A model generated the notes under the pieces. It was given only the letters and a program-made list of their open reading frames with translations. It was not told the origin of the DNA and searched no databases. From Lota lota (Eukaryota > Chordata > Actinopteri > Gadiformes > Lotidae): a stretch of 64,000 nt of DNA. The DNA is taken from contig JACYXH010000019.1 in assembly GCA_026745465.1 (NCBI GenBank), positions 2,547,456 through 2,611,455 on the forward strand. The letters are read 5' to 3'. Numbering within the stretch: the first letter of the stretch is position 1; each line of letters opens with the position of its first letter. Positions 11,901 through 61,785 of the stretch are shown here, piece after piece. A program made the translations under genes and the position numbers.

Positions 11901-13053
11901 CAGTCGCTGGGTACCGTGTAGGTAGGTGGGTGGGTGTGGTCTATTCCTAGCCAATGTGGGAGTTGGCTGTCCGTGAACTGGTCATACCTATATTATCCGG
12001 GCCAATGAAGTTGGGATTCAGTGTGTGTCTGTGGACTGTGCATGGATTGACCTAGTACAGATAGTGGTGTCATTAGCATCGAGTAAAATTATTACTTTTT
12101 TCCACAGGCCAACATCAAGTCATTGTGGTGCGTTTCCTCTTGCAGAATTGTGAGGCATTTCCGGGACCAATAATGGAATGGTAATAGTCTTATTGGGTGG
12201 TGTTAGGAAAGCTGTATGTTGTGTGGCAAAGCAGGCCGATGAGGTTGATGTTATGTTTGTGGTGTGAGAATGTGTATTGGATATGTTATAATGTATTGTT
12301 ATTTGGGTTCTTTTGGATTGGAAAAGGTTGGGTTGCAGAGGTCTGGGCGTATTCAGTGGGCTTGGGACTGCCCGTGTACAATGACCCAGTACACACATTG
12401 CTGCCAATATCCATCCAGACAAAAGCTTGCTTTGTTGTTCCTCTGTTTTCATACATAAATGTGTACCCTTTCCTCGTACATTGTAGAAGCTTTATCGAGG
12501 AGTGAATTTTGACAACACAGGCCATTATAGTATGTTTATAATGACTATTTAATGTACATTTCTATATTATGCACCTTTCATTTATTTTCATACATGCATA
12601 CACTTTAAGGACATTTGCCCATTTTTCCCATAATTATGATTTTTGTATTTTATGCCTAGTGTTTTTGCTTCATTTTATTCTATTTCTTTAATCTAGGGCT
12701 GAGGTCCCGGTAATCACTTCATACAGTCATCTCTGTATGAAGTGTCCTAAATGTTTACTGCAATCAGGCCGACCTTAGTCATGGGGGTCTAATACGGGCC
12801 CCATGTGACACCCATGTGACTCTACCCTACATCCTAGTCTTAGATATAGGGAGATATAGGCATAAGCATGTGTAGGAATGTGTTTTTCCACAATGTACAC
12901 TTGGTTGCGCATGATAGCGCTTTAGCCTGGGAGCACAAGATTGGAGCAAGATTGAGTCCCAAACGTTGCTGGAGACTCAGTGGCCGACGCTGGGAGCGTG
13001 TTTCGTACCGAATGTTTGGAGACGCTGACTTTGGGTTTGTTTTCCTCTCACAG
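8912..13053 (+). other. slc29a2: slc29a2 intron 1 (inferred), 4.1 kb
   Basis: No coding exon found. Contents: stretches resembling LINE 3' tails near 9860-9930 and 10390-10430 ('aactttatttatgtagcact' style), a short 29-bp tandem (ctttccctacaactttgtttgt) at 10620-10680, and a SINE core fragment at 11785-11822. Confidence 0.4.
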
Positions 13054-13078
13054 CTTCTCCAGAACCTTCTAGGACGGA

Positions 13079-22930
<9,852 letters not shown>

Positions 22931-24724
22931 CTCACACACACAATATAAATACATACTGTGAACCCATTTGAAACACACTCATTTATTCACTAACACACAC
23001 TCACTTATACTCACACACACACACACACGTGTGTGCCTGCGTTTTTAGGGATTTTGGGGAAGTGGGTTCACCACTCCAAAAAGCGGAATTTATCAAATTA
23101 ACATACTGACATTCAAAACAAAATGTAGTCTCATTGCAAAAGAAGCCATTATTATCTAGAAACCACTAGTGAGGAAGATTGCTGCTATGTACTACTTGAC
23201 TCAGAGCCATATTGATCATCGTGATGAGATTAGGTAGAAAATGTTGACTACTACAGAAAATAGGATTTGTCAATTCATGTTGTTTCTTTGGCAACGGCTG
23301 CATCTTTTCCTATTTTTTTGTAGCATAGAACTGTAATTTTTTTAGTATTTTATTTTTATGCAAACCATTTTCCTTTTGGTTACTGTGAAATAGAATGTTA
23401 TTTCCATTTCCTCTAGGTGCGTCATGCTGTAACTTTGTTAGTCAGTTATTCATACATATTTTCCAATATATTTATTGCCTTCTAGCCTACTTGTTAACTT
23501 CAAGTATGTGTATTTATATACACACACTCATCCATGAGTTTTCTTCGACTGATTTTATGAGTATGCATAAACTGTCCTCTAGTGGCCGAGATGGGAAGCG
23601 TTCCACTTTATCTTTTCTTACCGACATAAGCTGTTCACACAAATAAGGGTGCAACCCACTAACTAAAACTACAAAATTGTTACTGATAGCTACTGATAGT
23701 CTTGCATTGCCTCTTACTCACAGCATGTCATTAGCAGAGCTCTAACCCTATCTTTTAACATGACAGCCATGTTTTAAAGTGGAAAAACAAACCCGCCAGA
23801 GGATTGTTAATAATATCATTTGATATTTTTTTTCTCTCTCGGATTAACAGGAAAGTGCTCAAAGTGCTATTAATCAGATGAAATTGTTTCCTAGACATTT
23901 TCTGGGAATTAACGTACACAAATATACAGCATGCGTTGAGGTAAGGGATATAGGAACAAATGGATGAATGCTGATATGAACTAACATGCCCACAATAGTG
24001 AACCAGGGTGTCATGCCCGTTTTTAAAGAGAACATAACGTTAGCTTAACCAAACCAACTGGCCACGCCGGTGGACCTCAATTATTTGAAGACTGAATTAA
24101 CGCAGGTGCTGTGCTACGCTGGGATCACACTTAAGGACTGGCAAAAAAAAAAAGACAAAATAATAGGCTTTCTTTTAAATTTCTGGATTTTCTTTTAGAA
24201 ACTGTTGGAGCCTATTTTATTTGTTTATGTATGTGAATACAACTTTGTTCAAAATGTTAGGCCTGGTTAGTTACTGAATGTGTGTGTTGGCCTTAATGTT
24301 ATTATTATGAAACAAAATGTGATTTCCTCAGTTGGTTAGAATGCATTCATTTTTAAGGGGAAGGCGACTAGTTGAAGGGCCTCATTCAGCTGGCTGCTGT
24401 CGCGGAATCTAGTGCAAAGAACCTAGCATTTAGAACCAAGATGGCCGCTAGGGATATAAGGCCCACTATGTCGTCCTTACAACGTCCTCCTCGACAGGAC
24501 GACCTCATCATCTCATTACAGTGAAGGGAAATGTGTCATATGTGCCAAAAGAATGTCAATATAATGCATTAAAGGTGATCTTTTTTTAAATATGCGCGTT
24601 GCTGTCCATGTGAGTCATTGAAAACTTACAGCAGGATACGTGCAAATATTGTGTTGCATTACCCTGTCTAGAAACGGATGCCGAACCCATACCGTGGCCT
24701 TGAAGTCACACCTCTCCTTAGTCA

Positions 24725-24750
24725 CTGCAAAATAGCGCACTATTTTGCAG
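24725..24750. other. Hairpin, 11-bp stem, 4-nt loop
   Basis: CTGCAAAATAG CGCA CTATTTTGCAG, a perfect stem within unique-looking sequence. Confidence 0.85.
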
Positions 24751-25024
24751 CGAACCAACAGCCGAAAAACATCAAACATTTTGGACACTCCACCACTGCT
24801 CTTCATCAGAGGTTTGTGACTTGTGGCATGCTCTCTGTGTTTAAATGTTATTTTCACAACATATTTCTTTTTTTTTTGCTTGATCGGCCTACAAGGGTTA
24901 ATGTTCTTCACTACCGCCCTGACTCCATTTTTCAGTGTTGAATTTACTGTGGAAGTCAAATGATCCCTCTGGTGATCCCGTCTTGTTCCTTGTTCATTTT
25001 TTAATGGTTTGGGTAAGGATTGGA

Positions 25025-25189
<165 letters not shown>

Positions 25190-25486
25190 AAACGGATGAG
25201 GACTTCAAGTCTTTTGAATGTAGTGGAATAAAAGTGTCCTATACAAATACTCAATTATGTCTAATACATTGGGGATGTATAGTACTCGGGTCAATATTTC
25301 TTGTGTCTTCAGAATAACCCGGAGATCCAAGTGTTGTCTGTATAGGCTCCGTTTATTTGCAAGTGAAGAAGGTTAGTGGACCTTCTAAGGTAAAAGCCAT
25401 CTGAATCCCATCAGACATAAAAACTGATCTCCCCAGTCCATCTGACTTTAGAGATTCCAGCACCCAAATAGTTTAAATATTTTAAC

Positions 25487-25706
25487 GGGCACCTATTTTA
25501 CCACCAGGTTGATAATGACATCGCAAGTGGGAGGATAGAAGGATAGATGGATCAATCAACCCAGTGGACTGTACCAACTGGTAGGGCTGATCTACCCATC
25601 ATAGAGCTGCGGTGGACTCTACCTCTTGTGATGTCACTAATGGGTCGGTTTTGAAAGGGCTTGCAATGTCCCATCAACATCACACCTGGTGGTCAAAAAG
25701 GTTCCC
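25487..25706. mobile_element. MITE (ACCACCAGGT family), best-preserved copy
   Basis: Left end GGGCACCTATTTTACCACCA; right end, reverse-complemented, GGGAACCTTTTTGACCACCA. Both then continue GGT. About 220 bp, no ORF. The inner part is also partly palindromic (gacatcgcaagtggg and cttgtgatgtcactaatggg). Other copies: 7738, 13850, 45350. Confidence 0.75.
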
Positions 25707-25758
25707 TTTTCCTCATGAAATAAGTGGAGCATCCAGACAACAATCCTTCGGCAAATGA

Positions 25759-25764
25759 TTTATT
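25759..25764 (-). terminator. ppp1cb: Poly(A) signal of the PP1 gene
   Basis: AATAAA on the minus strand 461 nt after the stop codon at 26227-26225; gives a 3' UTR of about 480 nt. Confidence 0.6.
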
Positions 25765-26224
25765 GAAAACGCAGCGGGTGTCATTAACAATCGTCTGTAC
25801 AGATGAGGGTGTAGCAGAAATGTGTGAAGCGGGTGCAGAAGCGAGGCTAAAATAAACAAAACAAACATCTGGCCATTCTCAACAGAACGGAAACGGAGAA
25901 TTTTCCACAAACATTTCAGGATTAAACAAACACAACGGCAGAAAAACATACAGGGTAGGATACGCCATGGTGCATAGAATAGTTCCCAATTTGTTTATAG
26001 ATATATAAAAGGAGAGACCGCGTCCTTAACAGCATACCACAGCATTGGTATCCTAGCCCCTGTGGAGGTCTGTGTAGTGTTTGGTTTCTGACTTTTGTTC
26101 TTTAAAAATGTTGGGACTATGAAAAGGGTGGTGAGTTGCTGGGGACTACTACTCATTCACAAAAATCCTTCCTTTGTACATTCGTCCGTACACACATCCT
26201 TCCTTTCCTTGCTTCCTCCTTCCT

Positions 26225-39217
<12,993 letters not shown>

Positions 39218-39252
39218 TTGTGTAGTGAGCTGAGCGGTAGGACTCGGCGCTG

Positions 39253-39266
39253 CCAGCAGGGGGCGG
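39253..39266 (+). promoter_or_regulatory. CTCF-like motif
   Basis: CCAGCAGGGGGCGG fits the vertebrate CTCF core consensus. It lies 36 bp upstream of the PP1 start codon. Confidence 0.5.
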
Positions 39267-39317
39267 TGGGGAGTAGCAGCCGCCTCTGTGTACCGGAATG
39301 CACACACACTGCTGAGG

Positions 39318-39515
<198 letters not shown>

Positions 39516-40439
39516 GCCCGCGCGCGACTGTCCTCTTCTTTGAAACGTGTACATATGTTAGTCTTGCGACTCTTCATACAATAACCCAAACTTAGATTAT
39601 ATTTTAAATGTATTATTCATATATGTAAAATACAATAAAGCTAAATTGAATCACATGTATCCGATGTGAAATGGTCAACCTAATACAGCTCTTATTGTAT
39701 TCCAGCCTTTTACAATCGTCATCTACTTTAATGTAATATAATAGAATAGAATAGAAAATATTGATGGTTTCGGTGATGACATGATATTTGGACCTTTGGC
39801 GCACCCCTGTGGTTAAGCGATAGTACTGTGCCGTGTTTTTTTTTTTTTTATAAACAAGTTGGATACCCCGTTTGGAAGTAACTTTTGAAATAGGTTAACG
39901 GACAGGCTATTTGACCTTTACGACAGGTCTTCATACTTAGGTCAACTAGACTCTTCACAATGCCAATTACATCGCCATTAATCAATACTTGACTGACTCT
40001 TTTGATATGCATACAAAATAAACCAAACTTCTAATAAAGCTACTGCATCCAACATTTGCGACTGATAACATTCATACGCACGCCTCCCCAGATATCTTAA
40101 CTGGTAAAGTGCCCCACACTTAAAGTGCTGTTGGTAGCCTCTCCCTCACATCACTCTTTCTTTTTCTGTTCCTTTAAAGTGCGTCATAATGTGGGTATTT
40201 CCGCACAGTGAGAGCGAGGGTGGGCGGTGGTTAACTTGTTGCGCTAGTCTCGTCCGAAGTGAAGGCAAGGCTTCAGCAAAAACCACTGTCAAAGAACTTT
40301 GTGGAAACTTGTTTTTGTATGTATGTGTGCGTGTGTGCGTGCGTGCGTGCGTAGCTGCAGCGGTTACATTACCTATACACCAAATACGACAGTCGATCGA
40401 CTAATTCTCCCCAGGATAGGAATCATCCGGAGCTGAGCT

Positions 40440-54603
<14,164 letters not shown>

Positions 54604-55450
54604 CGACGACGACGACGACGACGACGTCGTCATCCAGTCACGTTCCTCATTGTCTTTTGCGCGAGTGACCCATGCATGGTGGTCAACGAAGGGGGCAAAC
54701 ATGGAGGGTACCTTTTTTTTGGAAATGGCTCAGCAAGACTGAATGGAATCAAACATGGTTACTCTGGGTTGGGAGTAGGGCTTGACCGGATGGACTGACA
54801 CGCTGCCGAGACACTTTGTCATGGTAATAAGCGGTTTTGGCAATTGGAAAATAATTACTGGGTATAATCAAGATTCATCGATTTGACATATTCCGTATTT
54901 TATCGTTTTATTCAGAACACCTTGATTAGCTCTGGTGGATATACATATAATTCTAATATCTATTTAGGTGAACTCCGCCTATGTTAACCAACGATGGGCC
55001 TAATTGCTGTGGTTGGTATTTTCTAAATGTAGGTATAAACTGCATAAGCTCCTGGATACAGTGAATCCCATAGGCGTATGTATATACCACAGTATACATT
55101 TTAAAATGTGGGCCGTTAAGTCGTTTCCTAAATGCATGTCTTCTTTTGTAGCGGGGATTGCGATACTCCATGGGGAAATAGTTTTAATGGCATGGGACAA
55201 GGATGGACATCTATTTGTAAATAATTCAAACTGTACACACAACACAAAATGCCCGTATTAATGAGTTAACGGTGTTATCTTTACATGTTTAATGTATGTT
55301 TATGTATGTGTGACAATCCTTTTAAGATGTCAAATCGCTACTAATTCAGCCTCACTCATCACATTCTCTTAGGTGGCTGTAGACTTCCTTTAGCTGAAAA
55401 CAGCTGCCTCGTTGAAAAGAGATGAATGTAAAAGGGTCATATTTTGTATA

Positions 55451-55456
55451 AATAAA
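55451..55456 (+). terminator. rela: Poly(A) signal of rela
   Basis: AATAAA 848 nt after the stop codon. The first bases of the 3' UTR are (GAC)n followed by GTCGTC, a small inverted repeat. Confidence 0.6.
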
Positions 55457-55525
55457 AGCAAGCAGATAGAGTATGCAGTTGTTTTTTAATTCATACGCCT
55501 TAGAACGTAGGACATGTCAGTATTC

Positions 55526-55531
55526 TTTATT
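55526..55531 (-). terminator. c11orf68: Poly(A) signal of c11orf68
   Basis: AATAAA on the minus strand, about 355 nt after the stop codon. It lies only about 70 bp from the rela signal, so the two transcripts end tail-to-tail. Confidence 0.55.
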
Positions 55532-55849
55532 TGGCATTTTGTAGAAAGGATGCCACACTGCATTTATCGTCATAACAGAAATACTTTCTTGCAATGCATG
55601 TCTTACTTCAAACATTTGTGTAGAAAAGAAGAATTTCCCCTCAAATACCTTGGTAATGTTTAAATGGAACATAAAATATAAAAATCAAGTCTCCAAACTT
55701 AAACATTGAGGAAATGGACATCTCAGATGATCCAATACCTTTCTTTTCATCAAAAGTACAAACACAAAACAGAAAAGTCTGGGGGCTGTTCTGCAACTGC
55801 CTAAAGCACAAGATAACGCTCCACAGTGCCTCACCCTTCCCCACGACCC

Positions 55850-55870
55850 CCCCCCCCCCCCCCCCCCCCC
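55850..55870. repeat. C homopolymer beside the c11orf68 stop codon
   Basis: A run of more than 20 C on the plus strand, which is G-run in the 3' UTR of c11orf68, about 17 nt after the stop. Confidence 0.9.
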
Positions 55871-55886
55871 CTTCTTCCCCCTGCTA

Positions 55887-56654
55887 TCATGTCACCTCCA
55901 GATTGGTGACTTTGTTCATGATGAGCGATCGGCGCGGAACGCACTCTAGGTTGAACTTGCTCTCATAGATGGTGGGACAGAGCTTCCAGCGGTTGTGGCG
56001 ATAGATCCCCAGGTAGGTGTACACGTCGGGCTTGTACGACAGCGGACACTTGATGCCTGTGGAGCGGATGGCGGTGTCCAGCCGCATCACCTCGTTCTCG
56101 TCTGTGAAGTTGTGGTTGTACACGCAGATCACCTGCTTGCTGTCAGAGTTGGGGTTGTTGGGGCTCACCTTCACCTGGCGGATCTTGCCGTCGAGCGTCG
56201 CCCGGGCGACGCACTCCCAGGCTTGCTCCAGCTTGAACCCCGCGTCCAGGTGCATCAGCCACTTGCCCGAGAGGACGCCGTGGTTCAGCGCCAGCTCCTT
56301 CACCGTCTGGAAGTTGATGGGCCGACCGCTGGCCAGGAGCTTGTCCCAGCTCTCCTGGAGGCCCACCACGTCTGCGTTGTTGGGGCAGTGTTCGGGCCCC
56401 ATGACGGCGATCCAGCCCACGGGGCCCTTGCCGCCGTCTTCGTCCCCGTAGCGGGAGACTTGCGAGGGGCGGTTGCTCTCCAGCCAGTCTTCGAACTCGG
56501 CTTTGGGGGTCTTGCGGGAGTCAAACACGATCCAGGGGTCCAGGTCGGCTGCCATGGCCTCGGCAGCGTAGCCATCGGCAGCGAAGACCTCGGGGTCCGG
56601 GTTTGCGGGCGCACTCTCTAAAGACTCCAACGGCAGCACCTCATCCTCCTCCAT
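55887..56654 (-). CDS. c11orf68: UPF0696 protein C11orf68 homolog (BLES03), 255 aa
   Basis: A single open reading frame of 768 nt with no intron. It has the family's conserved segments: DPWIVFDSRKTPKAEFEDWL, a GWIAVMGPEH block, NFQTVKELALNHGVLSGKWL, then DGKIRQVKVSPNN and TYLGIYRHNRWKLCPTIYES. This is the DUF1917/BLES03 fold, whose biochemical role is not established. The N-terminus is acidic (MEEDEVLPLESLE). A likely splice acceptor (ACATTGCAG) ends seven bases before the ATG, implying a non-coding 5' exon upstream, possibly ending at 57217. It is head-to-head with drap1, as in human, and tail-to-tail with rela. The antisense ORF of 208 aa across it is a shadow. Confidence 0.95.
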   Translation of the reverse strand: MEEDEVLPLESLESAPANPDPEVFAADGYAAEAMAADLDPWIVFDSRKTPKAEFEDWLESNRPSQVSRYGDEDGGKGPVGWIAVMGPEHCPNNADVVGLQESWDKLLASGRPINFQTVKELALNHGVLSGKWLMHLDAGFKLEQAWECVARATLDGKIRQVKVSPNNPNSDSKQVICVYNHNFTDENEVMRLDTAIRSTGIKCPLSYKPDVYTYLGIYRHNRWKLCPTIYESKFNLECVPRRSLIMNKVTNLEVT

Positions 56655-57506
56655 CGTGCTGCAATGTGGGTGTTTCTTCTGTGTGCGGTTTACTTTTTCA
56701 ATAATAAAAAAAAAAAAATATATATATATATATAATGGTTAATGCAGCTATTCAATAGCGTATTTTGCATGAACAACTTAAAATGAGTCAAATAATAAAG
56801 TAATTGGTATCCATTTAAATTGCTGGTGCCAAATACACAATATAGCTCAATTTCACAGAGTACTTGCACTCCACCAAAAAACGAGATGGTTGACGTTCCG
56901 CTCTAACTTGTATTCTGGGCTCCTTTGGCCTGCAGACTGCTGCAACGAAGCTCGCTATCTGTTACTTAATAGTAACAGATAGCGACCCGAATATACATTT
57001 GAATAAAGTGGATCGGGCATTGGAAACTATAACAAAGAACATCTGTGCACATTTAAAACCAACTACATTCGACCAATACACATTCCCCCAAAACATCTGG
57101 CTGTTAACTAAGTTAGCAAGCTAGCACACACGCTCACGCAATGCTTGTTCATATGAATTTAAACCAACTTTGAAACGCTTACAAAGTCTCCAGATAAGTT
57201 CAATAAGTAGTCTGACCTCAAGGCAACGACTCGTCTATTGTTGTTTTGGTTCCGTATGGTATATCTGGGACTAGGGGTAAACCAGTTCCTCGAGTTCTGG
57301 CGAGCGGAACAAATGTGTTCCTGGCCCGCTGAACCACTGTGTTCCTGGCGGGCGGAACTAATTGTGGACGCAACTCTGAGGAGGGGGACGAGTGACGACG
57401 ACGTACTGGATTGGGCTAGCCAGGTAGCTACCGCTAGCTGGCGTGAGGCGGTTTCAACACTATATATTTGTTTTTAAGTTGACTTCTCCTGGCCAATCGA
57501 AGCATA
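56655..57506. promoter_or_regulatory. Bidirectional promoter region, c11orf68 / drap1
   Basis: 850 bp between divergent start codons. It contains a perfect hairpin at 56952-56985, a possible donor on the minus strand at 57217 (TTGAG then GTCAGA), and, nearer drap1, three tandem-like boxes 'gttcctggc..gcggaac' at 57290-57360. Confidence 0.5.
56952..56985. other. Perfect hairpin, 15-bp stem, 4-nt loop
   Basis: TCGCTATCTGTTACT TAAT AGTAACAGATAGCGA in the divergent promoter region. Confidence 0.95.
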
Positions 57507-57654
57507 ATGCCCAGTAAGAAGAAGAAGTACAACGCCAGGTTCCCCCCGGTAAGTCTACAAGTTGTGTCGCGGTGTGTAAATGTTGAGCTAGAGTTTAGCA
57601 TGCTAGCCTGCTACCTTTTAATCTGTGTTATTATCCGGCCTGTGAAGTCTGTCG

Positions 57655-57702
<48 letters not shown>

Positions 57703-58896
57703 GTCTGTCTTTCCATCTGTTTATCTATCACGTTGTCTATCTATCTCTTTTGCTCTCTATTTATCTATCCATCTTTGTGTACGGCATGGTAACGTGTAAT
57801 CAAGCTATAGTCAAGCATTGGCTCATTAAAGTAAGAGTTCCCAAGACGTGTAGTTTGTTTATGGAGATATCTACTATTTAAGGGGCGTTTTAGTCTTTGT
57901 TTGTTGACATAAGTTGTAGTAAGAATGGAAGAGCCATGGCTAAATAATGTTGTTTTTAGCTTGAAATGCTAGGTAGCTGATTTTAATATAAACTGTGATC
58001 ATTACAATAGTCTAGCCCATAGAAGTGAGTCGTGGCATACATGTAGAAACTACGGAAGTCACCTCACCACACGGATGCAGAGACTCTAGCTAGAATTCAT
58101 CCTGAGATGCCATCAAAACACCTGGCTGTCTATAAACACTCACACACTGACATGGCTGCAACTTGACTTGTTGATGTTGGACTTCTCTGCCCCCAGGCAA
58201 GAATAAAGAAGATCATGCAGACCGATGAAGAAATAGGAAAAGTTGCTGCAGCTGTCCCTGTAATTATCTGTATCCCTTTTGTGTGTGCATCACAATATAA
58301 CATGAAAATGACGATTGAAGAGAGCTAATGATTATTATACATTGTATTTCGATTTTATGATGGGACATGAACAGATGTGTCTTGGGTATGTTTAGGATAT
58401 TGTAAGTACAGTACAGCAGAATACTTGTAGGTTTCCTTGATTCACGACATCAGCCAGAGCCCTGGAGCTTTTTCTGGAGTCGCTCCTCACCAAAGCCTGT
58501 CACGTCACCCAGTCACGGAATGCAAAGACCATGACCACTTCACACCTGTAAGTAAGAGTGGATGAGTGGGATCATTTGTTGACTGAAATATATAAATGTA
58601 CTTGATGAGCTTGTGATCATTTGCAGTGTAAATATTATTCACCTAACGTTCATCCACTTTTTGAATTGAAAACTAGGTGAACTTTTCTGTGCCTGCATTC
58701 TTAGCGAATCTTCTGTCTGAGAGCATATTTGTTTTTAATTTTTAAACATAATTCAGAACCTAACATTTCTAGTCAGTAAACGTCTATGGTGGATTCATAT
58801 TGATCATCATTGAGGCATGGAAGAACAGTGTGTTGCATTTATTTCTGTGCTTACTCCACCTGTAATGTAATTGGGTAAAAGTGTCTGCTGAATGTA

Positions 58897-58978
<82 letters not shown>

Positions 58979-61754
58979 GTGTTGCCTGTACCCAGTAAGC
59001 AGTGCATTGAGCTGGAGCAGCAGTTTGACTTCCTGAAGGACCTGGTGGCCGCTGTGCCCGACATGCAGGGGGAGGGGGAGGAAAACCACACAGAGAGTGG
59101 ATCGGGAGGAGACAAAGTCCCACGCAGGTAGCACACACACGCACGTGCACACGTATGCAGGCACACACACCGTGGCAGATTTAATGCCCGCTATCATTAA
59201 ACTGTGTTTAATGTGTAACTAACGCTGGGTTTCTACAAAGAATGAATGTTACTGTGACCTTATTTTCACCATGAAGCAATGCCAAAACATATATTCAGGC
59301 CTATATCAGAATCAAAATCATGGTCGTCTGATTAGAATTGATGGAATACTGCGCTTGGTAGTTGGCACCAGAAATACTAGTCAGTTAAGCCCTTTTTTTC
59401 TCTGTTTTGAAAAAGGCATTGCTGCCGATTTATATAAATCACGAAAGCGCACCATGCACTATTAATATAAATATGCATTTAATAATGAGACCATAAGCCT
59501 TGTTAACCAATTCTAAAGGTCAAGTGTAAAATGTAGTAGCATCTAGCGGTGAGGTTGCAGATTGCAACCAACTGAATCCCCCACACCCCTCCCTTTCCAA
59601 CGACTACGGTGGCCTGTACTGGCCTGTATTGTATAAGGTGCCAGTAGGTACTTCCAAAATGATGTAATCATCTACAACAGCATCGAGTAGCCAAGTGTCA
59701 ATCGATCAGGTTCCTCGATAGATCTTTGAATTGCATTTAGTTATTTAGACTGTAAATGTAAAACTATAGGTCATAGCTTACAAGTAAAGGTCCTTTTACA
59801 TTGAACACGATTGTTCGCTGCGATTTGTTTCCGACGTCGATGAAATAACAACAAATCTTGGAGCTAAATAGGACTGTACACATACGCTGCGATGTTCAGT
59901 TTTGCGAAAAATCGATATTCATTTTAATCGCATCAAGGTTGATTTATTTTACAGCATTAGCCGGCGAATAAATCAGTTTAACCAATCACAATCAGGCCTC
60001 TTTCTCATAGTCACCATGGACACTGTACATGTTGGAGGACATGACGGAGGTCACAGCCTATTTACGTTTCTCAAAACGGAGTCCAATTGCATCCATAATT
60101 GTCAACTACATTCATAGACTTATAATTATCGCCATCTGTTAAATGTATGTTCATCTATGTCTTTCATCTTGATAGCTTTAAGCGCTACAAACCTAATGCT
60201 GTGAGAGAGGTTTATGCTACTTGTACACTTATAGTATAATCATCGTTTGTGGTGCATTTAATATACAAGATTCGTAGTCATGGAAACCCCCCATCCCCCC
60301 TTGTTGAAATTCTTATCCAAAACGAACACGGCGGTGCAACATGGCTGCCCCCATTGAAGTGGACCTGCTTCCAAGATGCCACTAAATTCTACACACTGCA
60401 GCTTTAAACAAGGTGTAGTTTCCCAAAACATTGAATCATGAATTTAATCATTTCATTTAATCTGGTCCACAATTCTCTTCACCCCAGTCAGTAACTGCGG
60501 TCAGGTGCACTCGCGTACGCTATCAGTTGGTCTTTTCACGATTTCATTTAAATAACCGTTTTAATAAGATGTAGAACATTAACCACAGATGTATGTACGA
60601 GCTCGGGCTCCCGCTGAATGATTGATGTCCACCAAGCACACACGCTCACTCGCAGATTCATAAAATGAATGAAAAGAAGAAAAAAAAGAACCTTGATCAT
60701 TGTTATCACATCTCTTGACAGACGAAGATCTATTTCGGAGGATTATTTTGATTTAACATTCGAAGCTAGACAACTGCTAACTGTTTTGCCCCCCTACATA
60801 ACCGTTCAACCGTTGTGATGTGGAACACATTCGCTAGGAATAAATGATTGCCTACCGCAATAACGCAAGATGTCACACTTTGCCATGGTGGATGCATTTA
60901 TTAACTTATAAAAAAATATGAACTCTTAAAGCGAGAGTGCGGCTTATTATCAGTGCCTATTATCAACCGTATCTAGGTATTTAATATGTGCCAATGACAT
61001 GACAGTCCACAATGTACTGTATTGCCTTCCCTAGCTGTGGCAATCTAGTTTATTTCCATCGTAAAACACTAATATCATCGCAACCGAAAGATAGATAGGC
61101 CGAGATACGTCCAATTTCCGCAAACTGCCTCTGTGAGGGCAGAAAGGTTCTGGGTTTGATCCCCAATGTATACAGCCTAACCTGTAGGCGTCCTTGAGCA
61201 AAATGCCCCTTTGGATCAAAAGTTAGTTTGGATCCCTTTGGATCAAAACGTCTGCCAAGCAGTAAAGAGTAGTTGTAAATGAGTGGCGACATGCCATCCC
61301 TACTTCAAAAACCTGGACGTAAGTGACCTATTAAGCATATCAGAATCAGCTTCACCACCCCATCAATGCATTATCCCCCTCTCCATTCCTCCAGGGGTCG
61401 CAAGCCAGGCTCCAGCCGAAAGAACGGAGGAGCCAGCTCCAAGGGCAAGGAGAAGAAGCTGTCGGGCACAGAGTCGGAGCAGGAGGTCGGTCACCTCAAT
61501 GCCTGGATGGATGACCCAAATGCATGAATGGTCCTACCAAATGAATGGCTGAAGGGTGGGTGGGTGGGTGGGCGGATAAACCATATGAAAATCTGAACCG
61601 TATGAATGGAGGAAAAAATGGATCAGAGAATCAGAATCAGAAAAGCTTTATTGCCAAGTATGTTTTTTACACATACAAGGAATTTGTGTTGGTGATGTAG
61701 GTGCACGTCACATTCTCTAAAATAAGTTAACAAACAGGTTAAACAGAACAAACA

Positions 61755-61785
<31 letters not shown>

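Noticed and set aside
40189-40404. 71-aa ORF upstream of rela
   Set aside because: Lies in the presumed 5' UTR/promoter of rela and does not join the RHD frame; no family similarity.
55995-56621. A 208-aa plus-strand ORF opposite c11orf68
   Set aside because: Antisense shadow; the minus-strand frame matches the UPF0696 family throughout.
61130-61175. Possible tRNA at the GGGTTTGATCCCC box
   Set aside because: It is the head of a SINE, with the SINE core and tail following.
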